Below are positions 49,291 to 58,652 of a stretch of DNA of 64,000 bases, one piece after another. The position numbers and the translations under genes were made by a program. Position 1 is the first letter of the stretch. Each line of letters starts with the position of its first letter. The DNA is taken from assembly GCF_030464345.1 (NCBI RefSeq), contig NZ_VCYH01000001.1, forward strand, positions 248,001-312,000. Reading direction: 5' to 3'. This DNA comes from Methanoculleus frigidifontis (GTDB taxonomy: Archaea; Halobacteriota; Methanomicrobia; Methanomicrobiales; Methanoculleaceae). The notes below the pieces were generated by a model. The model saw only the letters and a program-made list of their open reading frames with translations. It searched no databases and was not told the DNA's origin.

Positions 49291-52166
49291 AAGACGAGTT
49301 CCTCCGGGCGGTGGAACTGATCGCCCCGGAAGGCGTGGTGGAGATCCGTGCACTGGCAGACAGCGCCGTTCACTCCGGCTACTTCGAGGACCGTGCCGAG
49401 CTCGCCGGCAGAGTCGAAGTCCTCGACGCCGATCCGTCGGTCAGCGGGATCTACGTCACCCTCAACCCCGTCAACCCGGCGCTCCTCTCCCGCCGGGCGA
49501 ACCGGATCAAGATGCGTCTTTCCAGGAAGGACGCGACCACGGCCGACGCCGATATTGTGCAACGCCGCTGGCTGCCGATCGACATCGACCCGGTCCGGCC
49601 AAGCGGGGTGTCGTCCACCGACGCCGAGCACAAACGCGCTCTCGACACGGCCGGCCTGATCGCCGCCTGGCTCGCGGAGGCGGGGTTCCCGGCGCCGATC
49701 ATCGCCGACTCGGGCAACGGCGCCCACCTCCTCTACCGGATCAGCCTGCCGAACACCGAGGCGGCGACGGACCTTGTGAAGGGGTGTCTCGCTGTCCTCG
49801 ACGCCCTCTTCTCCACCGAGCAGGTCACCGTCGACACCGCGAACTTCAACGCCGCCCGGATCTGGAAGCTCTACGGCACGGTCTCCCGGAAGGGCGACAA
49901 CACGCCCGAGCGGCCGCACCGGCGGGCGCAGCTTCTCTCCGTGCCGGAGGACGTGGGCATCGTTCCGGTGGAACCGCTCCGGCACCTCGCCGGGCTGCTC
50001 CCGGGCGAAGAGCCGGCGCCGAAGCGGTCGAACGGCAACGGCTCTGCCATCGACCTCGCCGGCTGGCTCTGCGACAACGGGATCGGTGTCCGGTCGACGC
50101 GGCCCTACCGCGGCGGCACGCTCTACGTCCTCGATGACTGCCCGTTCTCCTCGGCGCACAAGGACGGCGCGTTTGCGATCCAGTTCGCGAACGGCGCGAT
50201 CTTCGCCGGCTGCCATCACCAGAGCTGCGGCGGCGGTGCGCAGCGCTGGCCGGAGCTCCGCGACCGCTACCGGCCCCGGGAGAAGCGGACGCTGGTGCCG
50301 AAGAGGAAGGAGGACAAATCCGACCCTCCTCCTGCTCCGCCGGAGGACGAGCACCACCGCCGGGCGATGGAGATCCTCAGCCAGGGCGACCCGCTCGGGT
50401 TTCTGCTCGAGACCTTCTACAGGTCCCACGTCGGCGACCGGATCGTCGCGGAATGCCTGATTATGTCGGTCGCTTCGCAGAGTATCGAGAACACGAAGGG
50501 CCTGCACGTCGCGATCTCCGGCAACTCCGGCAAGGGCAAGAGCCACGCCTGCTCGACGATGCTCACCCTGATCCCGGAGGCCTACAAGATGACCGGCACT
50601 GTCTCCAACAAGGCGCTCTACTATGCCGACGACCTGCGGCCGGGCACGGTGATCCTCTTCGACGACACGACGCTCTCGGACGACCTGCAGGAGGTTCTGA
50701 AGTCCGCGACCTCCTCGTTCCACGACCCGATCGAGCACCGGACGCTCACCTCGGACCGGCAGCTCCGGGTCTGCAGCATCCCGGAGCGGTGCGTCTGGTG
50801 GCTCGCCAAGGTCGAGAACCCGGGCGACGACCAGGTGATGAACCGGATGCTGACGGTCTGGATCGACGACTCGGCCGAGCAGGACCGGGCGGTGCTCGAG
50901 CACCTCAAGCGGGTTGAGGCCGGCGAGCAGCCGGAGGGCGATGGCCCGGACGTCCTGACTGCCCGGGCACTCTGGGCAGCCATCAAGCAGCGCCGGATCT
51001 TCGTCCGGATCCCGTTCGCCCGGCGGATCCAGTTCTCCAGCGCCGCGAACCGCCGCAACCCGGCGATGCTCTTCGACCTGATCAAGTGCCACGCGGCGCT
51101 GCGGTTCCTGCAGCGGGAGCGGCGCGAGGCCGGTGGCATCACCCAGATCGAGGCGACGCGGCAGGACTTCGAGGCCGCTGCCCGGCTCTACGGCGCGATC
51201 AACCAGGAGGGCGGTGGACAGGACTCGAAGATGACTCGCAACGAAGCGGCGGCGCTCGCCACGATCGCCCGGATGGGCTGGGAGACGTTCACGGTCCGGA
51301 TGCTACAGCAGGCGACCGGATTGTCGTACCACCAGGTCCGGCGGATCCTGCAGGGCTACTCCGCCCGGGGCCTGACCTACTGCGGCCTCCTGGAGAAGTG
51401 CCCGGCGATCAGCGTGGTGGACGCGACAGTCATCGACGAGAGCACCGGGACGACCATCCGGCGGCACGAGCACCACTTTCAGTTCGATATCGAGCGTTAC
51501 CGGGAGTGGGTGGCAGAGCTCGCGGTCTGGCTGGAAGACGAGGATGCGGACCCCGGGGAGGATGACTCCCCGCCGCCTCCGGACGGGTGTTGCAACACCG
51601 GTTGCAAACAGGAGTGCAAAGGGGTGTGCAAAGGGGTGTGCAAAGAGATCGAGGAGGAGTGTTCGGGGCATTCCGGCGATGAATCCGGAAATAACGAAGA
51701 TCTGGTCGAGATCGATCGCGACGATTCGAGGTCGTTTGCAACAATTTCCGGATCGCACGGCACGCCCGATCTAACTCCACCGGAAGAGCAGCCTGATCGC
51801 GTGCACGAACCCTCGAAGCTGTGCGTTTTCGGATCTGTTGCAAACGAAAAAATCGAAAATGGCAATGTATCGAGGAATCTAAATTTCCCTGACGTATCAA
51901 AGAGTTCGCTCGCGAAAAGTGTTTGCACTCATGTTTGCACACCCCTTTGCAACACCATGTACAACAGTGTTGCAACACCCGTCCGGCCGCTGCCCGGACT
52001 GCTCGATCACCGGACGTTCGAGCGAGTGAAGATCGAGCTCGGCCGGTGCGATATCTGCGATACCGGGAAGGTGGCCTACCGCTCCCGCGAGGCGCAGGCG
52101 AATATCTGCGAGAGGTGTTATGCCCGGCTCGTGCGGGAGGGGAACGCGAGGGAGGGGGTGCGATGA
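49287..52166 (+). CDS. Primase/helicase replication protein of a mobile element
   Basis: 959 residues. Residues about 95-230 resemble an archaeo-eukaryotic primase domain (LPIDIDPVRPSG with paired aspartates; IADSGNGAHLLYRI). A zinc-like segment has CPFSSAHKDGAF and CHHQSC (about 290-315). An ATPase domain follows, with Walker A SGNSGKGKSHA (about 412) and VILFDDTTL, then winged-helix-like sequence. A long linker rich in Cys (near 768-795 and 875-890) is coded by the TGCAA repeats, and a C-terminal zinc ribbon (CDICDTG...CERC) ends it. Such fusions replicate plasmids and proviruses. Confidence 0.78.
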   Translation: MKDEFLRAVELIAPEGVVEIRALADSAVHSGYFEDRAELAGRVEVLDADPSVSGIYVTLNPVNPALLSRRANRIKMRLSRKDATTADADIVQRRWLPIDIDPVRPSGVSSTDAEHKRALDTAGLIAAWLAEAGFPAPIIADSGNGAHLLYRISLPNTEAATDLVKGCLAVLDALFSTEQVTVDTANFNAARIWKLYGTVSRKGDNTPERPHRRAQLLSVPEDVGIVPVEPLRHLAGLLPGEEPAPKRSNGNGSAIDLAGWLCDNGIGVRSTRPYRGGTLYVLDDCPFSSAHKDGAFAIQFANGAIFAGCHHQSCGGGAQRWPELRDRYRPREKRTLVPKRKEDKSDPPPAPPEDEHHRRAMEILSQGDPLGFLLETFYRSHVGDRIVAECLIMSVASQSIENTKGLHVAISGNSGKGKSHACSTMLTLIPEAYKMTGTVSNKALYYADDLRPGTVILFDDTTLSDDLQEVLKSATSSFHDPIEHRTLTSDRQLRVCSIPERCVWWLAKVENPGDDQVMNRMLTVWIDDSAEQDRAVLEHLKRVEAGEQPEGDGPDVLTARALWAAIKQRRIFVRIPFARRIQFSSAANRRNPAMLFDLIKCHAALRFLQRERREAGGITQIEATRQDFEAAARLYGAINQEGGGQDSKMTRNEAAALATIARMGWETFTVRMLQQATGLSYHQVRRILQGYSARGLTYCGLLEKCPAISVVDATVIDESTGTTIRRHEHHFQFDIERYREWVAELAVWLEDEDADPGEDDSPPPPDGCCNTGCKQECKGVCKGVCKEIEEECSGHSGDESGNNEDLVEIDRDDSRSFATISGSHGTPDLTPPEEQPDRVHEPSKLCVFGSVANEKIENGNVSRNLNFPDVSKSSLAKSVCTHVCTPLCNTMYNSVATPVRPLPGLLDHRTFERVKIELGRCDICDTGKVAYRSREAQANICERCYARLVREGNAREGVR
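51588..51980. repeat. Iteron-like TGCAA repeats flanking an AT-rich segment (candidate origin)
   Basis: At 51588-51645 there are five spaced TGCAA units (including three GTGCAAAGGGGT-like copies), and at 51921-51980 four or five in the opposite orientation (TTTGCAC, CCCTTTGCAACACC, GTTGCAACACC). Single copies lie near 51736 and 51838. The segment between is AT-rich; one 60-base line at 51841 is about 35% G+C. The repeats sit inside the replication protein gene, as many plasmid origins do. Confidence 0.55.
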
Positions 52167-52411
52167 TCTCTGTCGATCCCCTACAGGGGCCGGCGGTGGT
52201 GCTCGGGATGGCCGGGGCGGTGCTGGTGGCGTCGCGGTCGCAGGGCATCCGGCGGGCAGGGTTTGGGTGTTGGGTAGTGGGGAACTTACTCTGGGTGCTG
52301 TATGCGTCATACCAAGAGAATACTTATCAGCTAAGTCTCTTTGGGTTCTATTGGCTAACAGCAGTTATAGGATTGGTAAACCTGCAAGAAAACCGGAAAG
52401 ATGAAGGTTAA
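52163..52411 (+). CDS. Small three-helix membrane protein
   Basis: 82 residues from an ATG that overlaps the primase stop (ATGA). Hydrophobic segments VVLGMAGAVLVAS, FGCWVVGNLLWVLYA and LFGFYWLTAVIGLV make three helices. Similar short proteins accompany other archaeal genes, but I assign no function. Last gene of the element's operon. Confidence 0.55.
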   Translation: MISVDPLQGPAVVLGMAGAVLVASRSQGIRRAGFGCWVVGNLLWVLYASYQENTYQLSLFGFYWLTAVIGLVNLQENRKDEG

Positions 52412-52751
52412 CGTGCTTCGTATTTCAGGAAAATTGCTTTGTGCTTAACATTCTCGGTGGAGCACATGCTTATTCCTATAGCACCTGCTTTCCACACTGC
52501 GAAAAGCTTTGAGTACGGGAGAATGTGTCAGTGGGGTGTTACATCTGGTCCGTGTAGACGTGGGACAAATGAGGGGTGTTGGTCTACCTTAACCACTCCT
52601 GAATGATGTATAATGAGCATTGCGGATTTGTTTTACAGGTTTTAATGAATTTTCAGCAATTTAGTGCATATAATACGCTTATTCTCATTTTAACCAAATA
52701 ATATGGACTTATTTCGACAAATTTAAGCCCTCCGGTTAACGATCTGAAAAC
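52412..52751 (+). promoter_or_regulatory. AT-rich promoter region of the restriction-like operon
   Basis: 340 bases without a gene and much more AT-rich than the genome. A TATA-like GCATATAATAC lies at about 52667-52676, placing transcription start near 52698. No repeats, att site or RNA fold could be supported here. Confidence 0.45.
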
Positions 52752-55502
52752 ATGGAACAACCCTGCTCTCCAATTACTCAAAGAATACTCAGCGAACCCA
52801 AGCCCCTATCAGATCCCCAGAAACTAGCCGTACTCTGTAAACGCAATCACATTCGGATTATCGCAGGAGCAGGGGCTGGTAAAACGGAGACCCTGACCCG
52901 ACGGATCGTTTACCTCCTTCTCGAGAAGCAAGTGGAACCTTCTGCTATCGTGGCATTCACGTTCACAGAGAATGCGGCGGAGAGTATGAAAAGCCGCATC
53001 TACGAACGGGTAAAACATCTTGGTGGAGAGGAGATTTGCGCACGTTTGGGCGATATGTACGTTGGGACAATCCATGGATACTGCTCTCGGATTCTCGAGG
53101 AACATTTTGGATACGGCGATTATGGGGTGCTTGATGAACGCCAGGAAATGGCGTTCATCATGCGTGTAGGTTGGAGCCTGGGTCTCGGCAAAAATGGATT
53201 TTATTCGGCTAATTGTGAGGCGTTTCTCAATACTCTCAGTGTGGTCTATGGAGAGATGCTACCTCAAAATAGGTTAGAAAGCCATGCTCCCGATTTTTAC
53301 AGAATGTTCCGGTCGTATGAGCAGCTACTCGATGAGCACAAGCGGCTCACGTTCGATCGTATGATCAGCATATCCGTGGAGAAACTCGCTGAGAATCCTG
53401 AAGTTCTCAATAGCGTCACCCACCTTATCGTCGATGAGTATCAGGACATCAACCGGGCCCAGGAACGTCTTATTCAGCTTATCGGAAATGGCGCATCGAT
53501 TTTTATCGTCGGTGATCCGAGGCAGACGATTTATCAATGGCGTGGTTCTGATGAGCAGTGTTTTGATGATTTCAAGCATAATTACGCTGACTGTGCCACC
53601 ATACCAATCACCGAAAACCGCCGGAGTACACGGCAAGTCATCGATCTTGCTAACAGTTTTTCCGATACCTTCCGGGGTGACGAAGAACCCCACATGGATA
53701 AGGTCAGGGAGGAGGAAGGTGCCACGTACGGAATCGCATTGGAGAATGATACCGCTGAAGCGGTGTGGATATGCGACCAGATTGAGCGGTATGTCAATGG
53801 AGGTATCTGTTCGTTCAAAGATATCGCTCTGTTATTCCGGAGTGTGACGACCTCCGCCCCACCCTTCATTGATGAAATGCGCCGCAGAGGGATTCCCTGC
53901 ATAGTCGGCGGTAAGGTGGGGTTGTTCCGGAGACCCGAAATTCGATCACTTGGCCAGATCTTTTGCTGGCTCTCTGAAGACGGGTTCTGGCAGGAAAATC
54001 GGTGGGACTGGAAAAACCGGATCACTGGTGACGAGATACTCACAGCGGCAATCCGAAATTGGCAAGAGGGTTTCCCGGCTGGGATCGAGAATGCAGAGCT
54101 GCTTGAGAGGTCTATTCGTTTATGGAAGGAATCGGTCCTTAAGGGTGGTTACGAAAACTTCACCGAGGCGTACTACCAGCTCCTCACAACTCTCGGCTAT
54201 CACTTCCTTGATCCGGCGGATCCCGTTCACGCTGCTGTTATGGCAAATGTCGGTAATTTCGGCAACATTCTCACCGATTTTGAGACTGCAAACAGGCTTG
54301 GTGGCCGGGGGGCGGATTGGCCACGCGATCTCAAAAATCTCTGTTGGTACATCAACATGTTTGCAAGCTCAAAATACGAGGAACACCCAGGCGATGAGAT
54401 GGACGTAGTCAATGCGGTGAACGTGTTCACAATTCACCAGAGCAAAGGTCTGGAGTGGCCCCTGGTCTTCATTCCCTCCATGGTCACCCGGCGCTTTCCC
54501 TCCTCAATGGTCGGGCGTCAGCGCGATTGGTTCATTCCCAGGAATCTGTTCGATGCCGTGAAGTACGAAGGCGATCTGGAAAGCGAACGTAAACTGCTGT
54601 ACGTGGCACTTACCCGGGCAAAGGACGTGGTTGTGGTCAGCAGGTTCACCTCGGCCGGGGGGCAAAACCGGGGTAGCAGCGAATTCATGGATGACCTTGA
54701 TGAGCTTAACCTTCAGGAATGGAATCCGGCGACTTCTTTGCCCCTCTATCCTCTACGGGTCAGCGAGGCTTCGGATGAACTCCGGACATACGCGGCCACA
54801 GAGATTGTCGATTATGGGAAATGTCCGCACTTCTACCGACTACGCCATCTCTGGGGGTATCAGCCGGGGTTGAGCAAGTACCTTGGCTACGGATCGACGC
54901 TTCACTTCTGCATGCGAACGGCCGCGGAGCTGATGCGTGAGGAAGGGTACTCCGTGCGTAGCGCTGTCTCAACGGCCATCGGCCGTAACTTCTACATGCC
55001 CTTTATGCCGCCAAAGCGGATGGAGGAGATCAAACTGAATGCAAGGCGAAACTTGATTCGTTTCGTGCATGCGTGTGAAGAGGATATGCACAGAATCCGG
55101 GAGGTGGAGACACGGATTGAATTTCCACTGCAGAACGCGATTGTCGCTGGGAAGGCCGATGTGATTCTGCATGATGGCTATGGGGTTGAGATCAGGGACT
55201 ACAAAGCGACGGACGCAGCAACGACGACTGAGGAGGTGGCAACCCAAATTCGGTTATACGCACACGGGCTGTCAACATTGGGCGAGACGGTACGCAATGG
55301 ATCGGTTGGTTTCCTTGAAGAAGCGTTGGTGGAAGCGGTCGATGTGGGGCAGGAGACTGTTGCCGAAACCGTCAGGCGCACTGAAGAGCGTATCAGCGAT
55401 ATAGAAAGCGGCAGGTTTACGCCCTGCCCGGGGCAATTTTGTAAACGTTGTGATTACAGCATTATCTGCAGGTGGAAAGCATGCCACGACGAGAGACACT
55501 AG
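52752..55502 (+). CDS. UvrD-like helicase fused to Fe-S PD-(D/E)XK nuclease
   Basis: 916 residues. Helicase motifs in order: SDPQKLAVL (Q motif), AGAGAGKTETL (residue about 38), AFTFTENAAESM, VDEYQDINRAQ, VGDPRQTIYQWRGS, ENRRSTRQVI, FTIHQSKGLEWP and YVALTRAKD. The C-terminal part is a RecB/AddB-like nuclease: an early Cys in YGKCPHFYRLRHLWGY, then VAGKADVIL, EIRDYKAT, QIRLYAHGL, and CKRCDYSIIC, which together give the four cysteines of an Fe-S nuclease. It overlaps the methyltransferase gene by 22 bases. It probably degrades or remodels DNA in a defence system. Confidence 0.88.
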   Translation: MEQPCSPITQRILSEPKPLSDPQKLAVLCKRNHIRIIAGAGAGKTETLTRRIVYLLLEKQVEPSAIVAFTFTENAAESMKSRIYERVKHLGGEEICARLGDMYVGTIHGYCSRILEEHFGYGDYGVLDERQEMAFIMRVGWSLGLGKNGFYSANCEAFLNTLSVVYGEMLPQNRLESHAPDFYRMFRSYEQLLDEHKRLTFDRMISISVEKLAENPEVLNSVTHLIVDEYQDINRAQERLIQLIGNGASIFIVGDPRQTIYQWRGSDEQCFDDFKHNYADCATIPITENRRSTRQVIDLANSFSDTFRGDEEPHMDKVREEEGATYGIALENDTAEAVWICDQIERYVNGGICSFKDIALLFRSVTTSAPPFIDEMRRRGIPCIVGGKVGLFRRPEIRSLGQIFCWLSEDGFWQENRWDWKNRITGDEILTAAIRNWQEGFPAGIENAELLERSIRLWKESVLKGGYENFTEAYYQLLTTLGYHFLDPADPVHAAVMANVGNFGNILTDFETANRLGGRGADWPRDLKNLCWYINMFASSKYEEHPGDEMDVVNAVNVFTIHQSKGLEWPLVFIPSMVTRRFPSSMVGRQRDWFIPRNLFDAVKYEGDLESERKLLYVALTRAKDVVVVSRFTSAGGQNRGSSEFMDDLDELNLQEWNPATSLPLYPLRVSEASDELRTYAATEIVDYGKCPHFYRLRHLWGYQPGLSKYLGYGSTLHFCMRTAAELMREEGYSVRSAVSTAIGRNFYMPFMPPKRMEEIKLNARRNLIRFVHACEEDMHRIREVETRIEFPLQNAIVAGKADVILHDGYGVEIRDYKATDAATTTEEVATQIRLYAHGLSTLGETVRNGSVGFLEEALVEAVDVGQETVAETVRRTEERISDIESGRFTPCPGQFCKRCDYSIICRWKACHDERH

Positions 55503-58500
55503 AAGAATATGAACACAAAAAGATGGAGGAGCACAAGAAGAACCTGAAGAAAGTCCTTCGCGAGCTCTTCCAGATTGAGGATGCAGCTGAACTTGACCAT
55601 GGCATGTACCGGATCATGAAGTTGAGACGGGAGCAGGTCGAGGAGTTTATCAACAACGGATTGATTGAAGAGGTTGATGCGGTCTTCGGCGAGTACACTG
55701 CTCAGCAGCGGGAAATGGCAGAGCGGGACAAACAGGCGCTTGAAGAGGAGATCCTGCACAAACTTGGAGATAAAGCACTCGCGAAGGATAGTATTCGGGA
55801 GGATCTACTTATTACCCCTATAGCTCAGGAACTCAATGAGCGTTACCTGGCTGTCTGCAATCGCGTACGGGCATGTGCCATGAGCGACCAGCACAAAGGT
55901 GAAGTATTCTCCCGCATCGCCGACTTTTTCGGCAGGTACTATGATGACGGGGATTTCATGTCGCTCCGCCGCTACTCGGCCGATGGGAAGTACGCCATCC
56001 CCTATAACGGTGAGGAAGTGCTGCTCCACTGGGCAAACAAGGATCAGTACTACATCAAGACGGAGCGGCACCTGAAGAATTATGGATTTGAGGTCGGGGA
56101 AAATACTACTGTTCGATTTGAAGTTGTGAAGGCGGAATCAACTAAAAATAATAACAAGACCGAAAAACGGCATTTGGTTCTTGCTCCCGAGACGGAAGCA
56201 AACGATGAAAGTGAGGCAATCATCCCCGTAGAATGGAAGGAAAATGCCCGGGAACTCATCATTCGCTTCCAGTTCATCACCCTCGATGATGTAGCCCTAA
56301 ACGAGTATACGGAATTTATTCCTAGGGGGGCAAAACGCAAAAACCCGAACCGTGACGATGTGATCAAGGGAGTCGCCACCAAGATTCTCGAACAAGTTCC
56401 CGGATCCGATCTGAAGGCGAGTCTAAGTCTGGGAAAACCAGGTGATAATAAACCACTGCTTGAAAAGCACATCACCCGCTTTTCCTCGCAGCATACGTCC
56501 GACTACTTCATCCACAAGAATCTACACAAGTTCCTTGCACAGGAGCTCGACTTCTACATCAAGAATGAGGTCTTCCGCCTCGATGATCTGACAGCCGATA
56601 ACGAGCGACAGATGCAGCACTACGTTGCGTGTGCCCGTGTGATGAAGACGATCTGTCTTCGTATCATCGACTTTCTCGCTCAGATGGAGGAGTTCCAGAA
56701 GAAACTCTGGGAGAAGAAGAAGTTCGTACTCTCAACGAATTACTGCATGACGCTTGATATGATCGATGAGGAATTCTTCGCGGAGCATTTTGAGGAGATT
56801 GTTGTTGGGATGAGAGATAATTGGGAAGAATTGCTCGAGTTCAATTTAGATAGCAGCAGGCAGGCTAGCCTTTCATCGTTTTTAGTAGAAGAACCTAACT
56901 TGTTCCAAGAAGCAAATCCCTACTTAATACTCGACACAAAAAATTTTGATGCAGTATTTGTCGAAAAATTGCTCAGCACTTTTGAAAATTTAGAAGAAGA
57001 TACATCTGGTTTAATTATAAAATCAGAGAACTGGCAAGCATTGAATTTGCTGAAAAACAGATTCGCGGAAAGCATCAATTGCATTTATATCGATCCACCT
57101 TACAACACGGTTGAAGGCACGTTTGTCTATAAGAACGATTATAAGAATTCTTCTTGGCTATCTATGATGGCAGACAGATTGCTATTGGCTAGAGATTTGC
57201 TACCGAAGTCAGGGACGCTTTCCGTTGCTATCGACGATACTGAAACATCCTACTTGAGGATCATTTCAGACAGCATCTTCGGAGTTGAAAACTACATAGC
57301 GACTTTTGCGATTGAGATTAATCCTGCAGGTCAAAATTTGAAGCCAAATGCCCCTGCACTAAGCCACGATTATTGTCATGTTTTTGCGAAAGACATTTCC
57401 GAATCTGAATTACTATTAAGAGAATTAACGCCTGAAGAGATCGCACAATATACAGAGACAGACTCTAAAGGACTCTATCTCTGGGATAATCTGCGAAGAA
57501 GAGGAGGAAATTCCCGCCCAGCAGACAGACGCAGACAATGGTATCCTTTATACATAAATTTAGCTGATAAACGGGTGAGTACTGAACCTTTTGAGAATTC
57601 GACTGAAATTTGGCCAATAGACCCTAAAGGGGAGAATAGAATCTGGAGATTGGAGACTGAAAGCGCAAAACGTGATATCGCAAATGGAGAAATATCAGTA
57701 ATCGAGAAAGCTGGTCGTGCAGAGATCGTGAAAAAAACTCGGATGCCAGATGGGAAAAAGCCCAAAACACTATGGGCTGACGCAAAATATTCTGCGACTA
57801 CCTATGGCACAAAATATTTGAATAAATTTTTTAGAGAAAACGAATTTAGCTACCCAAAATCGATATTTTTGGTCCAGGATTTAATTAAACATTGGGCAAA
57901 TCCTGACGATATAGTGTTGGACTTCTTCGCCGGTTCCGGTACGACGGCTCATGCTGTTCTTAACCTTAACAAGGAAGACGGAGGCGATCGGAAGTACATT
58001 CTCGCTGAGATGGGTAACTACTTCGATACTGTAACAAAGCCCCGCATCCAGAAAGTGATGTACTCTGATAGTTGGAAAGATGGCGAACCGGAACCGGATG
58101 GCACTGGTCAGAGCCACATGTTCAAGTACATCGAGCTGGAGCAGTACGAGGACACTCTCGACAATATAGTACTTGAGCAGCGGACGCTTGACCAGTTTGA
58201 CGACTATCTCCTTCACTACATACTCGACGTCGAATCACGTGATAGTTTGTGCCGGGTGAACCTAGACGCCTTCCGCAATCCATTTGAGTACAAACTTCGT
58301 ATACGCCGGGCTGATGGCAAGGGTCACGAAGACAGGACTGTAGACCTTGTTGACACCTTCAACTATCTCCTTGGATTGCGAGTAAAGCAGCTCGTTCCCT
58401 TTGACAACGAGGCAACCAGCACTCACTATCAGGTCGTCCACGGCACTCTCCCCTCCAAACAGTCAGCAACGATTATCTGGAGGAAATGCACCACTGATGA

Positions 58501-58645
58501 AGTATTCCTTAAAGCTGATAAGGCCTTTATCGAGGAGCATGTCCTTACGGAACTTCCTGCCGACGTGGTGTACGTGAACGGCTACTGCTTCGTTGACGGA
58601 GCCCGCCCCATTGAAAAGGAATTCAAGGATCTCATGGGGGCGTGA
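55481..58645 (+). CDS. Large type III-like adenine DNA methyltransferase (Mod)
   Basis: 1054 residues from ATG 55481 (a GTG at 55472 is possible). A long N-terminal extension of about 500 residues, charged and with coiled-coil-like stretches, precedes a beta-class MTase: DPPYNT (residue about 538), then the target-recognition region (about 560-800), then VLDFFAGSGTTAHAV (about 815). DPPY predicts N6-adenine methylation. Typical type III Mods are about 600-700 residues, so the extension is notable. The middle (about 56870-57900) is much more AT-rich than both ends. The stop is followed by the Res gene after 7 bases. Confidence 0.88.
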   Translation: MPRRETLEEYEHKKMEEHKKNLKKVLRELFQIEDAAELDHGMYRIMKLRREQVEEFINNGLIEEVDAVFGEYTAQQREMAERDKQALEEEILHKLGDKALAKDSIREDLLITPIAQELNERYLAVCNRVRACAMSDQHKGEVFSRIADFFGRYYDDGDFMSLRRYSADGKYAIPYNGEEVLLHWANKDQYYIKTERHLKNYGFEVGENTTVRFEVVKAESTKNNNKTEKRHLVLAPETEANDESEAIIPVEWKENARELIIRFQFITLDDVALNEYTEFIPRGAKRKNPNRDDVIKGVATKILEQVPGSDLKASLSLGKPGDNKPLLEKHITRFSSQHTSDYFIHKNLHKFLAQELDFYIKNEVFRLDDLTADNERQMQHYVACARVMKTICLRIIDFLAQMEEFQKKLWEKKKFVLSTNYCMTLDMIDEEFFAEHFEEIVVGMRDNWEELLEFNLDSSRQASLSSFLVEEPNLFQEANPYLILDTKNFDAVFVEKLLSTFENLEEDTSGLIIKSENWQALNLLKNRFAESINCIYIDPPYNTVEGTFVYKNDYKNSSWLSMMADRLLLARDLLPKSGTLSVAIDDTETSYLRIISDSIFGVENYIATFAIEINPAGQNLKPNAPALSHDYCHVFAKDISESELLLRELTPEEIAQYTETDSKGLYLWDNLRRRGGNSRPADRRRQWYPLYINLADKRVSTEPFENSTEIWPIDPKGENRIWRLETESAKRDIANGEISVIEKAGRAEIVKKTRMPDGKKPKTLWADAKYSATTYGTKYLNKFFRENEFSYPKSIFLVQDLIKHWANPDDIVLDFFAGSGTTAHAVLNLNKEDGGDRKYILAEMGNYFDTVTKPRIQKVMYSDSWKDGEPEPDGTGQSHMFKYIELEQYEDTLDNIVLEQRTLDQFDDYLLHYILDVESRDSLCRVNLDAFRNPFEYKLRIRRADGKGHEDRTVDLVDTFNYLLGLRVKQLVPFDNEATSTHYQVVHGTLPSKQSATIIWRKCTTDEVFLKADKAFIEEHVLTELPADVVYVNGYCFVDGARPIEKEFKDLMGA

Positions 58646-58652
58646 ATGGATC

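Noticed and set aside
49110-51092. 660-codon minus-strand open frame opposite the primase gene
   Set aside because: Composition is that of an antisense shadow, and the plus strand carries clear primase and ATPase motifs.
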